A program made the translations under genes and the position numbers. Below are positions 18,093 through 28,453 of a stretch of 64,000 nucleotides of DNA, piece after piece. Origin of the DNA: Polaromonas sp. (GTDB lineage: Bacteria > Pseudomonadota > Gammaproteobacteria > Burkholderiales > Burkholderiaceae_C). A model generated the notes under the pieces. That model was not told the DNA's origin, made no database searches, and worked only from the letters and a program-made list of their open reading frames with translations. Numbering within the stretch: position 1 is the first letter of the stretch; each line of letters starts with the position of its first letter. The stretch covers positions 1 to 64,000 of the forward strand of contig NZ_JABBPC010000003.1 in the NCBI RefSeq assembly GCF_012927485.1, read 5' to 3'.

Positions 18093-18893
18093 CTATCGCA
18101 CCAATTCAGGCCCTAGTTTCAGGTCAAACTTGTGCAGCCCCGCTAGCAAGGCCGGATAGGCCTGGTCGACAGCATCAGGCGGACCTTTCACACCCAGTTC
18201 AATATGGCGTCCATGCTCGGGGTGATCCACACTGGGTAAACTGAAAACTTTGATCCCGGTATGCGCGGCTTCAACAGCGAGCATCAGCGGTGTCAGGGTG
18301 GCCTCCATAGCCCCCATCACGATGACCGATTTCTCGATCCAGGCAGCGGTCTTGAACAGATGCGGGTAGTGCGTGTCGAGCACCCATTCGATCATGGGCC
18401 AAGCCATGACCGGAAACCCCGGCACAAAGTGAATCGTGCCACAACTAAAGCCAGGAATTCCGTTAAACGGGTTGGGAATGATTTGCGCCCCTGCCGGAAA
18501 GACGCCCATGTTCAGCCTGTGAATGTTGTCTGCCCGATTCGGCTCGTAAACGATTCCATGCTCCTTGGCCAGATTCTGCATGCGCAGCCGAATCATGGCT
18601 TCGGCTTCAGGGTGCAGGGCAAGATCTGCCCCTAAAGCCCTAGCCGCACACTGCCGAGTGTGGTCGTCCGGCGTAGCCCCAATGCCGCCGGTGGAAAACA
18701 CCACATCACCGGACGCAAAAGCACGCTTTAAGGTAGCGGTAATTCGCTCAGGGGAGTCGCCCACGTAGTGGGCATACTCAAGCTGCAGACCACGCACCTT
18801 GAGCAACTCGATGACTTTGGGGAGATGCTTGTCAGCACGTTTACCTGACAGGATTTCATCGCCAATGATGACAAGTCCAAAATGTGTGGTCAT
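18093..18893 (-). CDS. CinA N-terminal/MoaB-like molybdopterin-binding domain protein
   Basis: 266 residues; stand-alone MoCF_biosynth domain. Motifs: IIGDEILSGKRADKH at the N-terminus, YVGDSPERI, VFSTGGIGATPDDHTR and HFVPGFPVMAWPM. Proteins of this type correspond to the N-terminal half of CinA; the C-terminal nicotinamide mononucleotide deamidase domain of full-length CinA is absent. Their role is not well defined (pyridine-nucleotide metabolism or molybdopterin binding have been proposed). The stop lies only a few bases from the glnA enhancer sites, so transcription could read into them. Confidence 0.88.
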   Translation of the reverse strand: MTTHFGLVIIGDEILSGKRADKHLPKVIELLKVRGLQLEYAHYVGDSPERITATLKRAFASGDVVFSTGGIGATPDDHTRQCAARALGADLALHPEAEAMIRLRMQNLAKEHGIVYEPNRADNIHRLNMGVFPAGAQIIPNPFNGIPGFSCGTIHFVPGFPVMAWPMIEWVLDTHYPHLFKTAAWIEKSVIVMGAMEATLTPLMLAVEAAHTGIKVFSLPSVDHPEHGRHIELGVKGPPDAVDQAYPALLAGLHKFDLKLGPELVR

Positions 18894-18911
18894 GAAAGGA
18901 AGGTCTTGAAG

Positions 18912-19850
18912 TTATGACAGGAGATCGGACTGGACGCCGAGCGGCCTAAAGCTGGGCGAGAGTTCCGTAGGCGCCTCGGGAAGCTGTTTGTTTGCCCCTG
19001 ATTCAGGCGCTAGAACCGCCTGCGGATCAAGCGCGGAAACCGGCGCGAGTGCATTGTTTTTCTTGCGGAGTTGCTCCAAGGCTGCCAGCGTGTAATGGGT
19101 AAACCAGAGCGACGAAAACACAAAAACCAACGTGTAGATCCAGATGGCCAATGGCACCAGAATAGGCGCCATGGCCACAAACATCGCGCCTGAAGCCCAA
19201 AGCAAACTTGGCGCAGCACCCAGGTAACCGCTGATCACGCCAATCCCTAACAACGGCGCCCGGTTCTCCCTGAAAATCTGGTGTCGCTCCTCGCTGCTCG
19301 CGTGCTCCACCAGCGAGTCATACGACATCACGCGGTAGGTCAGCCAGCCCCAGATCAATGGGGGCAAAATCAAAATCAGCGGCGGAATCAGCCACAGTGG
19401 AATCGACACCAGCAACGCAATTATTGCCAGTGCGGTAGATCCGAGTGACCAGAACAGGCTAGCCAGCATCGAGCCGCCTTTTCTGCGCTCCAACTGAGGG
19501 AAGCGCCGTTCAGCCACCAAAGCCACCATGGCCGGCGTCATGAACATCGCCACAAACAGCAGCGTGGTAATCACGATCACGGGAATTGCCAAAAACAGCA
19601 GCAGCACAGGGGCGAGAACGAGGCGAAGACTGGTCAGCCCCAGTCCGTCCAGCCAATGAACCATCGCGTTGACCAATTCGTAACTCTCAAGGTTGCTCCG
19701 CACCGCCGTGAGCGCACTTTCCCAAAAGAAATAACCCAAGCCAAGCGAAAGTATCCCCATGATGACAACCGGCAGCACGGACAGGGCGATGACGCGGGGA
19801 TGCAGGCAGTACATGGCAGCGCGCCAGAAGGAATCAAGAAGCTTACTCAT
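18912..19850 (-). CDS. EI24/CysZ-like multi-pass membrane protein
   Basis: 312 residues with about six hydrophobic segments: near residues 18-42, 70-105, 135-165, 165-185 and two around 200-245. N-terminal SFWRAAMYCLHPRVIALSVLP and the central LTYRVMSYDSLVEHAS segment match the EI24/CysZ superfamily. CysZ members import sulfate, but many betaproteobacterial relatives have no assigned substrate. The last ~50 residues are Pro/Ala-rich and hydrophilic. The stop is 18 bases before the start of the CinA-like gene, so the two form a likely operon. Confidence 0.85.
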   Translation of the reverse strand: MSKLLDSFWRAAMYCLHPRVIALSVLPVVIMGILSLGLGYFFWESALTAVRSNLESYELVNAMVHWLDGLGLTSLRLVLAPVLLLFLAIPVIVITTLLFVAMFMTPAMVALVAERRFPQLERRKGGSMLASLFWSLGSTALAIIALLVSIPLWLIPPLILILPPLIWGWLTYRVMSYDSLVEHASSEERHQIFRENRAPLLGIGVISGYLGAAPSLLWASGAMFVAMAPILVPLAIWIYTLVFVFSSLWFTHYTLAALEQLRKKNNALAPVSALDPQAVLAPESGANKQLPEAPTELSPSFRPLGVQSDLLS

Positions 19851-19972
19851 AAAGGAAGGATACCGCGATTGGCCAGGTGGTGGCTGTGGCTCGGGCTTGA
19901 AGTGAAATTGATTGGTCCCGTCGGGATACGCAAGCCGTCTTCGACTTCTATCCGATTGAGGTCCTGCCTGAG

Positions 19973-20707
19973 TCAGGGCGCGGCGGCAATGCTGGCCAGA
20001 TCCTGCGTCGTCAGCCAGCGCCAGGCCCCGGGTTTCAAATCATCCGGCAATGGCAAGTTGCCAATACGCGAGCGGTGCAGGCCCTCCACCCGGTTGCCCA
20101 CTGCGGCAATCATGCGTTTGACCTGGTGGTACTTGCCCTCTGTCAGCGTCAGGCTCAACTGCAAATCGCCCATTTTTTCACAGGTGGCAGCCCGAACTGG
20201 CTTGGGGTCGTCGTCCAGGACTACGCCAGCCAGCAATTTCTGAATCTGTTTTTCGTCCACCGCGTGTTTGAGTGTCACCTCATAAACCTTGGGCACATGG
20301 TGTCTGGGTGAACTCATGCGGTGAATAAACTTGCCGTCGTCCGACAGCAGCAGCAAGCCGGTCGTGTCCTGGTCCAGCCGCCCTACCGCTTGTACGCCAG
20401 CCGCCGCACCACCGCCGCGCTGCCGAACCGCGGCGGGCAACAAGGTGTAGATACTGGGGTAGCTGCTGGGCTTTTGGGAACACTCGTAGCCTGCGGGCTT
20501 GTGAAGCATCAAATATGCCTTTTCATGATATTCCCAAGCCACGCCTTGCACAGTAAAGTGCAGGTCTTTTGCTTCGAATTCCATCGCTGAATCCGTACAA
20601 GTGGCTCCCGCAACGGCCACAAAACCTTGTTGAATCAGCCCGGCACAAATACGGCGCGTACCAAAGCCCTGAGAGAAAAGAATTTCCTGCAATTGCATGA
20701 TGACCAT
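19973..20707 (-). CDS. RsuA-family rRNA pseudouridine synthase
   Basis: About 244 residues from ATG 20707 (ATG 20698 three codons later is equally plausible). An S4-like N-terminus (LQEILFSQGFGTRRI...LIQQGFVAV) precedes the catalytic domain: YLMLHKPAGYECS, GRLDQDTTGLLLLSDDG with the catalytic Asp, PKVYEVTL and LTEGKYHQVKRMIAAVGN. The KPAGYECS pattern is closer to RsuA (16S rRNA U516) than to RluB. The enzyme isomerises uridine in rRNA. Upstream 20708-20961 holds no gene. Confidence 0.9.
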   Translation of the reverse strand: MVIMQLQEILFSQGFGTRRICAGLIQQGFVAVAGATCTDSAMEFEAKDLHFTVQGVAWEYHEKAYLMLHKPAGYECSQKPSSYPSIYTLLPAAVRQRGGGAAAGVQAVGRLDQDTTGLLLLSDDGKFIHRMSSPRHHVPKVYEVTLKHAVDEKQIQKLLAGVVLDDDPKPVRAATCEKMGDLQLSLTLTEGKYHQVKRMIAAVGNRVEGLHRSRIGNLPLPDDLKPGAWRWLTTQDLASIAAAP

Positions 20708-20961
20708 GGCGCTATTGTCGCCCAGCGGCCTCGCTGCTCCTCCTGTCCGAGGACGCCAGATCGGACAGCCCTCGAGCGGCTGCAACGAACTGTTGTTGCA
20801 GCCCTCAAACGGGGGGACCACTTTTGCAAAGGACGAAAACGGCTCACTACTTCGTACCCCCACCGATTATGCAGACCACCCCTAGGACCGCACGACCGCC
20901 AAAACAAGATTCAAGCGAACATCGGAGTTTTGCTCAGTTGGCGGGCAAGCGCCTGACAAAC

Positions 20962-23361
20962 TCAGTTGGCCAGATGCTTCCAGGTATCAATCACCGTATC
21001 CGGGTTAAGCGAAATTGAACCAATGCCCTGCTCTTTCAGCCACAGGGCCAAGTCGGGATGGTCGCTCGGGCCTTGGCCGCAGATGCCAATATATTTGCCT
21101 TGCCGCTTGCAGGCCGAAATGGCTAGGCTGAGCAGCGCTTTTACAGCGGGATCGCGCTCGTCAAAGTCTTTGGCGAGAATCTCCAAACCCGAATCGCGGT
21201 CCAGGCCGAGTGTGAGTTGGGTCAGATCGTTCGAGCCAATGGAAAAACCGTCGAAGTACTCCAGAAACTGATCGGCCAGTAACGCATTACTCGGCACTTC
21301 GCACATCATGATGACGCGCAAGCCCTGCTCACCCCGTTTGAGGCCGTGCTGGGCTAGCAGTTCCGTCACGGCCTTGGCCTGGCCGAGTGTTCGCACAAAC
21401 GGCACCATGACCTCCACGTTGGTCAGACCCATGTCATTGCGCACGCGCTTAAGCGCCTCACACTCCATGGCAAAAGCTTCCCGAAAATCGGTGCTGATGT
21501 AGCGCGCCGCGCCGCGAAAGCCCAGCATTGGGTTTTCTTCTTCGGGCTCATAGCGGGAACCCCCAATCAGCTTGCGGTACTCGTTGGACTTGAAGTCCGA
21601 CAAACGAACAATCACCGACTTAGGCCAGAACGCCGCTCCTATGGTGGCAATGCCTTCGGCAACCTTGTCGACATAAAACGCGCGGGGTGAGGCATGGCCG
21701 CGCGCCACACTTTCCACCGCTTTTTTCAAATCGCTGTCGATGTTCGGGTAATCCAGGATCGCCTTGGGATGCACGCCGATATTGTTGTTGATGATGAACT
21801 CAAGCCGCGCCAAGCCAACACCCTGGTTGGGCATCTGGCAAAAGTCAAAGGCCAACTGAGGGTTACCCACATTCATCATGATCTTGATGTCGATGGGCGG
21901 CATCTGACCGCGCTTCACTTCGGTGACTTCGGTTTCCAGCAAGCCGTCGTAAATGTTGCCGGTATCCCCTTCCGCACAACTCACGGTTACCAGCATGCCG
22001 GTTTTAAGCATTTCCGTTGCGTCGCCGCACCCGACCACCGCAGGAATACCGAGCTCACGCGCGATGATTGCCGCGTGGCAAGTGCGGCCACCGCGGTTGG
22101 TTACGATGGCGCTCGCACGCTTCATCACCGGCTCCCAGTTCGGGTCGGTCATGTCGGTCACCAGTACGTCGCCCGGCTGAACTTGATCCATCTGGCTGAT
22201 ATCGTGCACGATTCGGACTGGGCCGGTTCCGATCTTTTGGCCGATAGCCCGGCCCACGGCCAGCACGGTGCCAGTACCCTTGAGTTTGTAGCGCTGCTCT
22301 GCCTTGCCTTTGGCTTGACTTTTTACGGTTTCAGGGCGTGCCTGCAAAATATAAAGCTCTCCGTCAATGCCGTCCTTACCCCATTCCACGTCCATGGCGC
22401 GACCGTAATGGCCTTCGATAATCAGTGCGTAACGGGCGAGTTGTTCCACATCTTCATCGGACAGAGAGTAGCGGTTGCGCAACTCAATCGGCACATCGGT
22501 AGTCTTGACGAGCTTGCCGCTGATTTTTTTTTCTTCCGCCGTAGTGAACTCCATCTGCAGCAGCTTGGAGCCGAGATTGCGACGAATCACGGCGCGATTG
22601 CCCGCCTTCAACATAGGCTTGTGCACATAAAATTCGTCTGGGTTCACAGCGCCCTGAACGACTGTTTCGCCCAAGCCGTAGCTTGAGGTAATAAAGACCA
22701 CGTCTTCAAAACCGCTTTCGGTGTCGATAGTGAATATCACCCCCGCCGCACCCAAATCGCTGCGCACCATGCGCTGTACGCCGGCCGACAAGGCCACATC
22801 GGCATGGGCAAAGCCCTTGTGCACGCGATAGCTGATGGCGCGGTCGTTGTAAAGCGAGGCGAACACTTCTTTCATCTTGTGCAGCACGTCTTGAATGCCG
22901 ACCACGTTCAAAAAGGTTTCTTGCTGGCCAGCAAACGAGGCGTCGGGCAGGTCTTCGGCGGTGGCAGACGAGCGGACCGCAAAGCTGGCTTGCGCATTGC
23001 CGGCGCTTAGCAAAGCAAAGCTCCTGCTCACGGCCTGTTCGAATTCCGGCGGAAAGGGCTGGGCTTCAACGAGAGCCCGGATCTTGGCTCCCGCTTCAGC
23101 AAGTGCTCGCACGTCGTCGGTGTTGAGCGCATCCAGCAGCGCATTGATTTTTTTGTCCAGCCCGTCGTAAGCCAGAAATACGCGAAAGGCGTGTGCTGTA
23201 GTGGCAAATCCAGTCGGGACTCGCACGCCCTCAGGCCCGGTCGGCAATTGCGAGATCATCTCACCGAGACTGGCGTTCTTGCCACCCACGGCCTCGACAT
23301 CGGTCATTCTCAAGTTTTCAAACGGTACGACCAGGGCGGTCGCCTCAAACAAGTTGGACAT
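20962..23361 (-). CDS. ppsA: Phosphoenolpyruvate synthase
   Basis: 799 residues, the usual PpsA length. N-terminal ATP-grasp PEP/pyruvate-binding domain ([31 protein letters not shown]), central phospho-His domain with the catalytic His in [15 protein letters not shown], and C-terminal TIM-barrel PEP-utilising domain ([29 protein letters not shown]). It converts pyruvate, ATP and water to PEP, AMP and Pi for gluconeogenesis. A GGAG lies ahead of the ATG. The divergent gene encodes its regulator. Confidence 0.97.
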   Translation of the reverse strand: MSNLFEATALVVPFENLRMTDVEAVGGKNASLGEMISQLPTGPEGVRVPTGFATTAHAFRVFLAYDGLDKKINALLDALNTDDVRALAEAGAKIRALVEAQPFPPEFEQAVSRSFALLSAGNAQASFAVRSSATAEDLPDASFAGQQETFLNVVGIQDVLHKMKEVFASLYNDRAISYRVHKGFAHADVALSAGVQRMVRSDLGAAGVIFTIDTESGFEDVVFITSSYGLGETVVQGAVNPDEFYVHKPMLKAGNRAVIRRNLGSKLLQMEFTTAEEKKISGKLVKTTDVPIELRNRYSLSDEDVEQLARYALIIEGHYGRAMDVEWGKDGIDGELYILQARPETVKSQAKGKAEQRYKLKGTGTVLAVGRAIGQKIGTGPVRIVHDISQMDQVQPGDVLVTDMTDPNWEPVMKRASAIVTNRGGRTCHAAIIARELGIPAVVGCGDATEMLKTGMLVTVSCAEGDTGNIYDGLLETEVTEVKRGQMPPIDIKIMMNVGNPQLAFDFCQMPNQGVGLARLEFIINNNIGVHPKAILDYPNIDSDLKKAVESVARGHASPRAFYVDKVAEGIATIGAAFWPKSVIVRLSDFKSNEYRKLIGGSRYEPEEENPMLGFRGAARYISTDFREAFAMECEALKRVRNDMGLTNVEVMVPFVRTLGQAKAVTELLAQHGLKRGEQGLRVIMMCEVPSNALLADQFLEYFDGFSIGSNDLTQLTLGLDRDSGLEILAKDFDERDPAVKALLSLAISACKRQGKYIGICGQGPSDHPDLALWLKEQGIGSISLNPDTVIDTWKHLAN

Positions 23362-23540
23362 AGAAATACTCCGGGAGGTTTAAAAACTGGGGTATTGGCC
23401 GTGCGCGGCGTGCAACCTGATTGTTGTTTTAGGGGGTTGAAGCGGGGCAAGGCATGACAATCTGGATAATTCCTACGATTGTAGGGGCCAGTTGCCGGAT
23501 GTGCCCCTACCCCACCTTTCACTTGCCTGGACGGCCCACC

Positions 23541-24362
23541 ATGTCTGATCGCACCGTATATTTCATCTCCGACGGCACCGGAATTACCGCCGAAACCTTT
23601 GGCAACGCCATCCTGGCTCAATTCGAGCTAAAACCGCGTCACGTCCGCCTGCCATTCATAGACAGCGTGGATAAAGCGCACCAGGCTATTCGGCAAATCA
23701 ATCACACAGGAGAACTAGAAGGCAAGCGGCCCATCGTATTTACGACGCTGGTGAATATGGATATTCTGGCGGTTATCAAAACCCACTGCAATGGCATGCT
23801 TCTGGACATGTTCGGCATATTTGTGGCGCCGCTGGAAAATGAACTTGGAATCAAATCAAACCACCGCGTGGGCCGCTTTTCGGACGCCTCCAAAAGCAAG
23901 GAATATGACGACAGGATTGAGGCGATCAATTTTTCGCTGGCCCATGACGATGGCCAGAGCAACCGGGATCTGCAAGGCTCAGACGTCATTCTGGTCGGCG
24001 TCAGCCGCAGCGGCAAAACGCCGACCTCGCTGTATCTGGCCATGCAGTATGGCCTTAAGGCCTCTAACTACCCGCTAATTCCCGAAGACTTTGACCGCCG
24101 CCAGTTGCCACCCGCGCTGGTGTCACACCGTAAAAAAATCTTCGGCCTGACGATTTCGCCAGAACGCTTGAGCCAGATCCGCAACGAACGTCGACCAAAC
24201 TCCGTTTACGCAAGCCTGGACAACTGTCGCACCGAAATTCATGAGGCGGAAGCCATGATGCGTCGGGAAGGCATACGCTGGCTTTCCACCACCACCAAGT
24301 CGATCGAAGAGATTGCCACGACCATCCTGCAGGAGATCAGACCAGAGCGGCTGGAATACTGA
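23541..24362 (+). CDS. ppsR: PEP synthase regulatory protein (bifunctional kinase/pyrophosphorylase, DUF299)
   Basis: 273 residues from ATG 23541 ([19 protein letters not shown]). The P-loop [15 protein letters not shown] is at about residues 152-166, as in family members. The protein phosphorylates PpsA on Thr using ADP and removes the phosphate with inorganic phosphate, thereby switching PEP synthase. It is divergent from ppsA across a 179-base region, the usual arrangement in proteobacteria. The longer upstream frame lacks a ribosome site. Confidence 0.96.
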   Translation: MSDRTVYFISDGTGITAETFGNAILAQFELKPRHVRLPFIDSVDKAHQAIRQINHTGELEGKRPIVFTTLVNMDILAVIKTHCNGMLLDMFGIFVAPLENELGIKSNHRVGRFSDASKSKEYDDRIEAINFSLAHDDGQSNRDLQGSDVILVGVSRSGKTPTSLYLAMQYGLKASNYPLIPEDFDRRQLPPALVSHRKKIFGLTISPERLSQIRNERRPNSVYASLDNCRTEIHEAEAMMRREGIRWLSTTTKSIEEIATTILQEIRPERLEY

Positions 24363-24849
24363 TAGGTGGTGTCGCGTTAGCGCCTGATGAACCTGCTCCG
24401 TGCGGGGGCGAAGCCGGCCCCTGGGACTGGACGGACTTGCCTGTTTGCGCCAAACCCGAAATGACCCGTTTGCATGGCACATGCTGCTATTGCACTGACC
24501 ACGATATTGCCTTGAAGAGTGCTGTCCAATGAAATCTGCAAGAGAATTACGCTGATTCATTTGACGATCGGCGCGACGAGTCGATTTACCATGGCGCCAA
24601 TAGCAAAAGAAGTCTAAAGCGGGCCAAACTCCATAATTTTGCATAACTTGTTACACCCGGTTTGCTCATTGTCGACAAGAAATGTAATTGCCCCGCGTTT
24701 CTTGACGCATAATCCAGGGGGTGCGAGTTTGAAAACACTCGCACAGGTTAGGTGATCGGTCAGTTTCGCGCGCTACGGCGGTACTTCTTGGGTTTGTTGT
24801 GCTTTCGGGACTCCATCGCTTTTGTTTTATGTGTTTTTGAGGAGTCCTT
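24363..24849. other. Long leader/intergenic region with a hairpin upstream of the RRM gene
   Basis: No gene is seen in these 487 bases. At 24721-24744 a perfect 8-bp inverted repeat (GTGCGAGT ... ACTCGCAC, 8-base loop) lies about 105 bases before the RRM start, followed by a T-rich stretch and GAGGAG at the ribosome site. A long structured leader is common for RNA-binding and cold-shock genes, so control at the RNA level is possible. Confidence 0.5.
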
Positions 24850-25224
24850 ATGGGCAATAAACTTTACGTCGGCAACCTACCTTACACGGTACGTGACGAA
24901 GATCTGCAACAGTCTTTTGGCGAATTCGGCGCCATCACCAGCGCAAAAGTCATGATGGAACGCGACACGGGTCGCTCCAAAGGTTTTGGATTTGTCGAAA
25001 TGGGCAGTGATGCCGAGGCGCAAGCCGCAATTGCCGGCATGAACGGCCAGTCTCTCGGCGGCCGTAGTATTACTGTGAACGAAGCTCGTCCTATGGAGGC
25101 ACGTCCTCCCCGTACCGGCGGCTTTGGCGGCGGAGACCGTTCTGGTGGTGGCGGCTACGGCGGCGGCGGCGATCGTTCCGGCGGTGGTGGCTATGGCGGC
25201 GGCGGCGGTCGCGGCGGTTACTAA
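24850..25224 (+). CDS. Glycine-rich RRM RNA-binding protein
   Basis: 124 residues. A single RRM (1-80) has RNP2 LYVGNL and RNP1 KGFGFVEM; the rest (about 88-124) is a Gly-rich tail built of GGGYGGGGDRSG-like repeats with interspersed Arg. Such proteins of cyanobacteria and proteobacteria act as RNA chaperones, often cold-induced. GAGGAG lies 7 bases before the ATG; a terminator follows. Confidence 0.93.
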   Translation: MGNKLYVGNLPYTVRDEDLQQSFGEFGAITSAKVMMERDTGRSKGFGFVEMGSDAEAQAAIAGMNGQSLGGRSITVNEARPMEARPPRTGGFGGGDRSGGGGYGGGGDRSGGGGYGGGGGRGGY

Positions 25225-25295
25225 GCCCTGCAAACCCAGTCAACGGCAGAGATGTCGTTGCAAACCAGCTGTCTCAGTCTTGCGCTGAGCAAAGC

Positions 25296-25333
25296 AAAAA
25301 AAGCTTCGAAACTTCGGTTCTGAGGCTTTTTTA
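25296..25333 (+). terminator. Rho-independent terminator after the RRM gene
   Basis: Stem AAAAAAGCTTCGAA / TTCTGAGGCTTTTTT around an ACTTCGG loop with a U-run on the plus strand. The A-tract on the other side makes it potentially bidirectional. Confidence 0.8.
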
Positions 25334-25787
25334 GTTTGAAGGAACAAGATTGCAGTATGAAAATTGGTTTGTGGAAGGCAAAACGCACGCAAGGAGGTGC
25401 AGGTCGCGCGCCAGCAGTTTTGCAGCAATACACCACCATTAGCTATCGACACATCAGACGCTGGAAACATGAATTTGCCGTTTCTGGGTCGCTGCTGATC
25501 GCAATGGGCCTTAAAGCAGTGAGCTGGCGCGACGCATTGCAGGCCTTGGCGATAGTTCCATTTAATGCGGCAATCCGAACTTGGTTATTGCCAACCAAGA
25601 CGTTGCAGCCCTCGCTGGCCTGCGGGGGGGGCTGCAGTCATTGAAATCATCGCCACATGGCCAAACATCGGCTTGCAGAGTTCGGTGGCTGGTTTGGAAG
25701 AACCAGTTCGGAAATCTTTACTGCCGCTGTCAGCCTGAAGCGGTCTTTGCCCATACTTCACCGCGAAAGCAAGTCGTGTATGGTCGA
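25334..25787. other. Region without a recognisable gene before the IS21 element
   Basis: Frames open here (for instance 25336-25644 on the plus strand) lack a ribosome site and recognisable domains. A G8 run at 25624-25631 breaks several frames. It may be decayed sequence next to the insertion element. Confidence 0.4.
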
Positions 25788-25855
25788 TGTCAACTATCCT
25801 GACCGCTCAGCGATAACTATCCTGGCCGGTGGAAGCGGGGAATGAATTTGGTTGC

Positions 25856-26683
25856 TTACGTTGTTGAACGGGCCTTTCTTGCCGGGGAAACCTGCACCGC
25901 CTGCGCTGCGCGGCGGCGGTAGCTCTCCACGTTCATCTCCAGAATGGTTGAGTGATGCACCAGGCGATCTACGGCAGCCAGGGTCATCGCCGGCTCCACG
26001 AACACCTCGCCCCACTGTGAGAACGGTGTATTGGCTGTAATCGCCAAACTCTTTCGCTCATAGCGCTCTGATATCAGCTCGAACAGAACGGAAGTCTCCG
26101 CCTGGTCACGCCGCACGTAACTGAGGTCATCAAGAATCAGCAAGTCAAACCGGTCCAGTTTGGCCAGTTCCTGCGGCAGGCGTAAATCACGCCGTGCCGC
26201 CTGCAGACGTTGCACCAGGTCTGAACAACGGGTGAACAGAACGCGCCGACCGGCATCAATCAAGGCATGTCCCAAGGCGCTGACCAAATGGCTTTTACCA
26301 ACCCCCGGTGGTCCAAACAACAATACGTTGGCACCTCGGTCAATCCATTCGGTGCCCTGCGTCAGGGCCATGACCTGCGCCTTGGACACGCTGGGCACGG
26401 CCGAGAAGTCAAAGCTGGATAGCCGTTTGTCCGGGCTCAAGTTGGACTCATTGCGGTGGCGGTCAGTCCGGCGGGCCTCGCGCTCATTGATTTCATGCTC
26501 CAACAAGGCCTCCAGCAACCGGTGTCCAGGCCAGCCCTCGATGTCGGACCGCGCGCACAGCTCGCCAGCCAACCGTTTGATGGTGGGTAGCCTCAAATCC
26601 GTGAGCATCATCCCCAGACGGGCCGACGTGGTGGCGGCGGCGGTAGTTGTCGCCGGTGGCTTTGTAATTGACGCCGCGGTCAT
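25856..26683 (-). CDS. istB: IS21 helper ATPase IstB
   Basis: 275 residues of the AAA+ DnaC/IstB family: Walker A FGPPGVGKSHL, Walker B DLLILDDLSYV, sensor ITANTPFSQW, and the LAAVDRLVHHSTILEMN-type end with the conserved arginine region. IstB assembles on target DNA and directs IstA. ATG 26683 overlaps the istA stop (ATGA), which couples their translation. The frame is intact. Confidence 0.95.
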   Translation of the reverse strand: MTAASITKPPATTTAAATTSARLGMMLTDLRLPTIKRLAGELCARSDIEGWPGHRLLEALLEHEINEREARRTDRHRNESNLSPDKRLSSFDFSAVPSVSKAQVMALTQGTEWIDRGANVLLFGPPGVGKSHLVSALGHALIDAGRRVLFTRCSDLVQRLQAARRDLRLPQELAKLDRFDLLILDDLSYVRRDQAETSVLFELISERYERKSLAITANTPFSQWGEVFVEPAMTLAAVDRLVHHSTILEMNVESYRRRAAQAVQVSPARKARSTT

Positions 26684-28173
26684 AGTGCCACCTCAAACAG
26701 CTCGTCATAAGAGGCCAACGTGGGCAGCGTCACGAGTACCTGCGGCACATCTGCCTTGGGTGGTGCCAGCAACTGGCTCAAGGCGCTGAGGTCTGGCAAT
26801 TGGTCCAGCTCAATCAACTGCTCCAGCTCTTGGGCCAGCTGGGCTTCATGTCCATCAGCCGCTAAGACCAGCAGGCCCACCATTGTTTTACAGGCCTCGC
26901 GCTCGGGCCTTTGAGCAGACAGTCGCTCCCACGTTTGACGGTATATCGCGCGGGGGAATGCCGCATCGCGCAGCACCCAACGGGCAAATGCACCGGGCTT
27001 GCGTTTTAACGCCCCCACCAAATGCCGGTAATCAATGGAGCGCCCAACGCGCTGACCCGGCGCAGGTCTGGCCCTTGGCAGGCTCACCACGCATTGACCA
27101 CCCAGCCAGCCTTCAACGTGCTGCGCATACAGGCGCACCATCAACCGGTGGCCCATCAGTTGGCTCGGTACGCTGTAGAGCACACCCTTGATGGTGAAGA
27201 CGGCGTATTTACTGACCCGTGCAGGAATCTCCTCAAACTCAGCGGTACGACGCATCGGCAAGGCCTTGAGCATGGCGCGCTCGGTGACCAGAAACTTGGC
27301 CGCACGTGTATTCATGCGCTGCACGATGGTGTCGACAAATGTTTCGTAATCACGGCGCACATCAAAGCTGCGACTGCCGCGCAGACGCAAGGCCTGGTCC
27401 AGTGCCGTTTTCAGAGAGTTGTTGCGTGACTCGATAGAGCCGTTCTCGTTCGATTGGCCGGGATTGCAGCGTGTGGCACGCAGCCCGTAGTGACCACACA
27501 GGTCTGCGTACCGCTTGGTCAACTCCTCCTGCTCGGTCAAGTTGTTGAAGGCGGCCGACAGACTATCAGTACGGTGTTCCTCGGGAACGCCGCCCAAGGC
27601 CCACAGTGCAGCTTGCAAACCGGTGGACAGCGCCATGAAGCTCTCGCCGGAGTCGATGACCGTGACATGGCGCCAACCAGAATAGGCCAGTGCAAATTGG
27701 TACAAGCGGTGAGGAAACACCACGCCGGCAATCGCCACGCTCAATTCATCAGCCACGGTGAAGTCCGAGATACCTTGGCGTCCTGGCGGGTGCTCCTGCG
27801 CAAAGTAGACCTCCCGCTCAACGCCAAACTTGGCCCGCCACAGGCGCATGCGGCGCTGCAGGGTCCTCAGCACGCTGTTGTCCCACTGGCCGGGATAGCG
27901 GCGCTGGAGTTCTTCGAGCAAGGTGACGGCGTTGAGTTGGGCATCGGTTTGCAGCAGAGGAATGACCTCGCTATCCCAGACCGCACTCAGCGGGTCTTCT
28001 CGGGTACGCCAGCGCCGCTCAGGACGCTGTGAGGGCAGGCTTTGCGCGTCTTCTATACGTCGGGCGCTTCTCTCACTTATTCCGGTTTTGGCGGCAGACG
28101 CTACTTGACTGAGCTTGTTGCGGTGTTGCTTGTACTTGTGCACTTGGTGGTCCGTGATTCTCTTGCCGGGCAT
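26680..28173 (-). CDS. istA: IS21 transposase IstA
   Basis: 497 residues with N-terminal HTH segments (KLSQVASAAKTGISERSARRIE), a DDE/RNase H integrase core (TVADELSVAIAG; GGVPEEHRTDSLSAA; NPGQSNENGSIESRN with the catalytic Glu) and a C-terminal beta-barrel-like region (VFTIKGVLYSVPSQLMG). It catalyses strand transfer of the element. The reading frame is complete and the catalytic residues are present, so with istB the element may still be active. Confidence 0.95.
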   Translation of the reverse strand: MPGKRITDHQVHKYKQHRNKLSQVASAAKTGISERSARRIEDAQSLPSQRPERRWRTREDPLSAVWDSEVIPLLQTDAQLNAVTLLEELQRRYPGQWDNSVLRTLQRRMRLWRAKFGVEREVYFAQEHPPGRQGISDFTVADELSVAIAGVVFPHRLYQFALAYSGWRHVTVIDSGESFMALSTGLQAALWALGGVPEEHRTDSLSAAFNNLTEQEELTKRYADLCGHYGLRATRCNPGQSNENGSIESRNNSLKTALDQALRLRGSRSFDVRRDYETFVDTIVQRMNTRAAKFLVTERAMLKALPMRRTAEFEEIPARVSKYAVFTIKGVLYSVPSQLMGHRLMVRLYAQHVEGWLGGQCVVSLPRARPAPGQRVGRSIDYRHLVGALKRKPGAFARWVLRDAAFPRAIYRQTWERLSAQRPEREACKTMVGLLVLAADGHEAQLAQELEQLIELDQLPDLSALSQLLAPPKADVPQVLVTLPTLASYDELFEVAL

Positions 28174-28297
28174 ACCGTTTACCTTCGATTTATGTTCGAA
28201 GGTTCAACGTTAGCCCCGCCTCCCGGACCCGCCCGGCGTAGGCCTCTAACCGGCCAACATAGTTGTCGTTAACCGGCCACGGTAATTGTCGTCAACC

Positions 28298-28396
28298 ACG
28301 CAGCGCGCAGTTCCGCAGTTCCGCAGCGCGCAGTTCCGCAGCGCGCAGTTCCGCAGTTCCGCAGTTCCGCAGTTCCGCAGTTCCGCAGTTCCGCAG
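28298..28396. repeat. Short tandem repeat of an octamer (GCAGTTCC with GCGC interruptions)
   Basis: The sequence is a run of GCAGTTCC units, about ten copies, several separated by an extra GCGC. The last five copies are uninterrupted and identical. It starts within a few bases of the right IS21 end. Such arrays vary by slipped-strand replication. No coding role is visible. Confidence 0.9.
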
Positions 28397-28453
28397 GGCC
28401 AAGCTTAGGTGTTACTCTTGCAGCGATACCTCAACGTTTATAGCCTCAGTGTC

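Larger units (their letters stand above)
25788..28294 (-). mobile_element. IS21-family insertion sequence
   Basis: The element is about 2.5 kb with istA and istB overlapping by four bases. Each end has two tandem copies of a terminal motif, as is typical for IS21. On the left, CAACTATCCTGACC then ATAACTATCCTGGCCGG. On the right (minus strand), GACAATTACCGTGGCCGG then GACAACTATGTTGGCCGG. The outer ends are TGTCAAC on the left and, read inwards, TGACGAC on the right. No clear target-site duplication is seen beside them, so the exact limits are uncertain by a few bases. Confidence 0.85.

Noticed and set aside
28298..28396. CRISPR array
   Set aside because: The units are contiguous octamers without unique spacers, so this is a simple tandem repeat.
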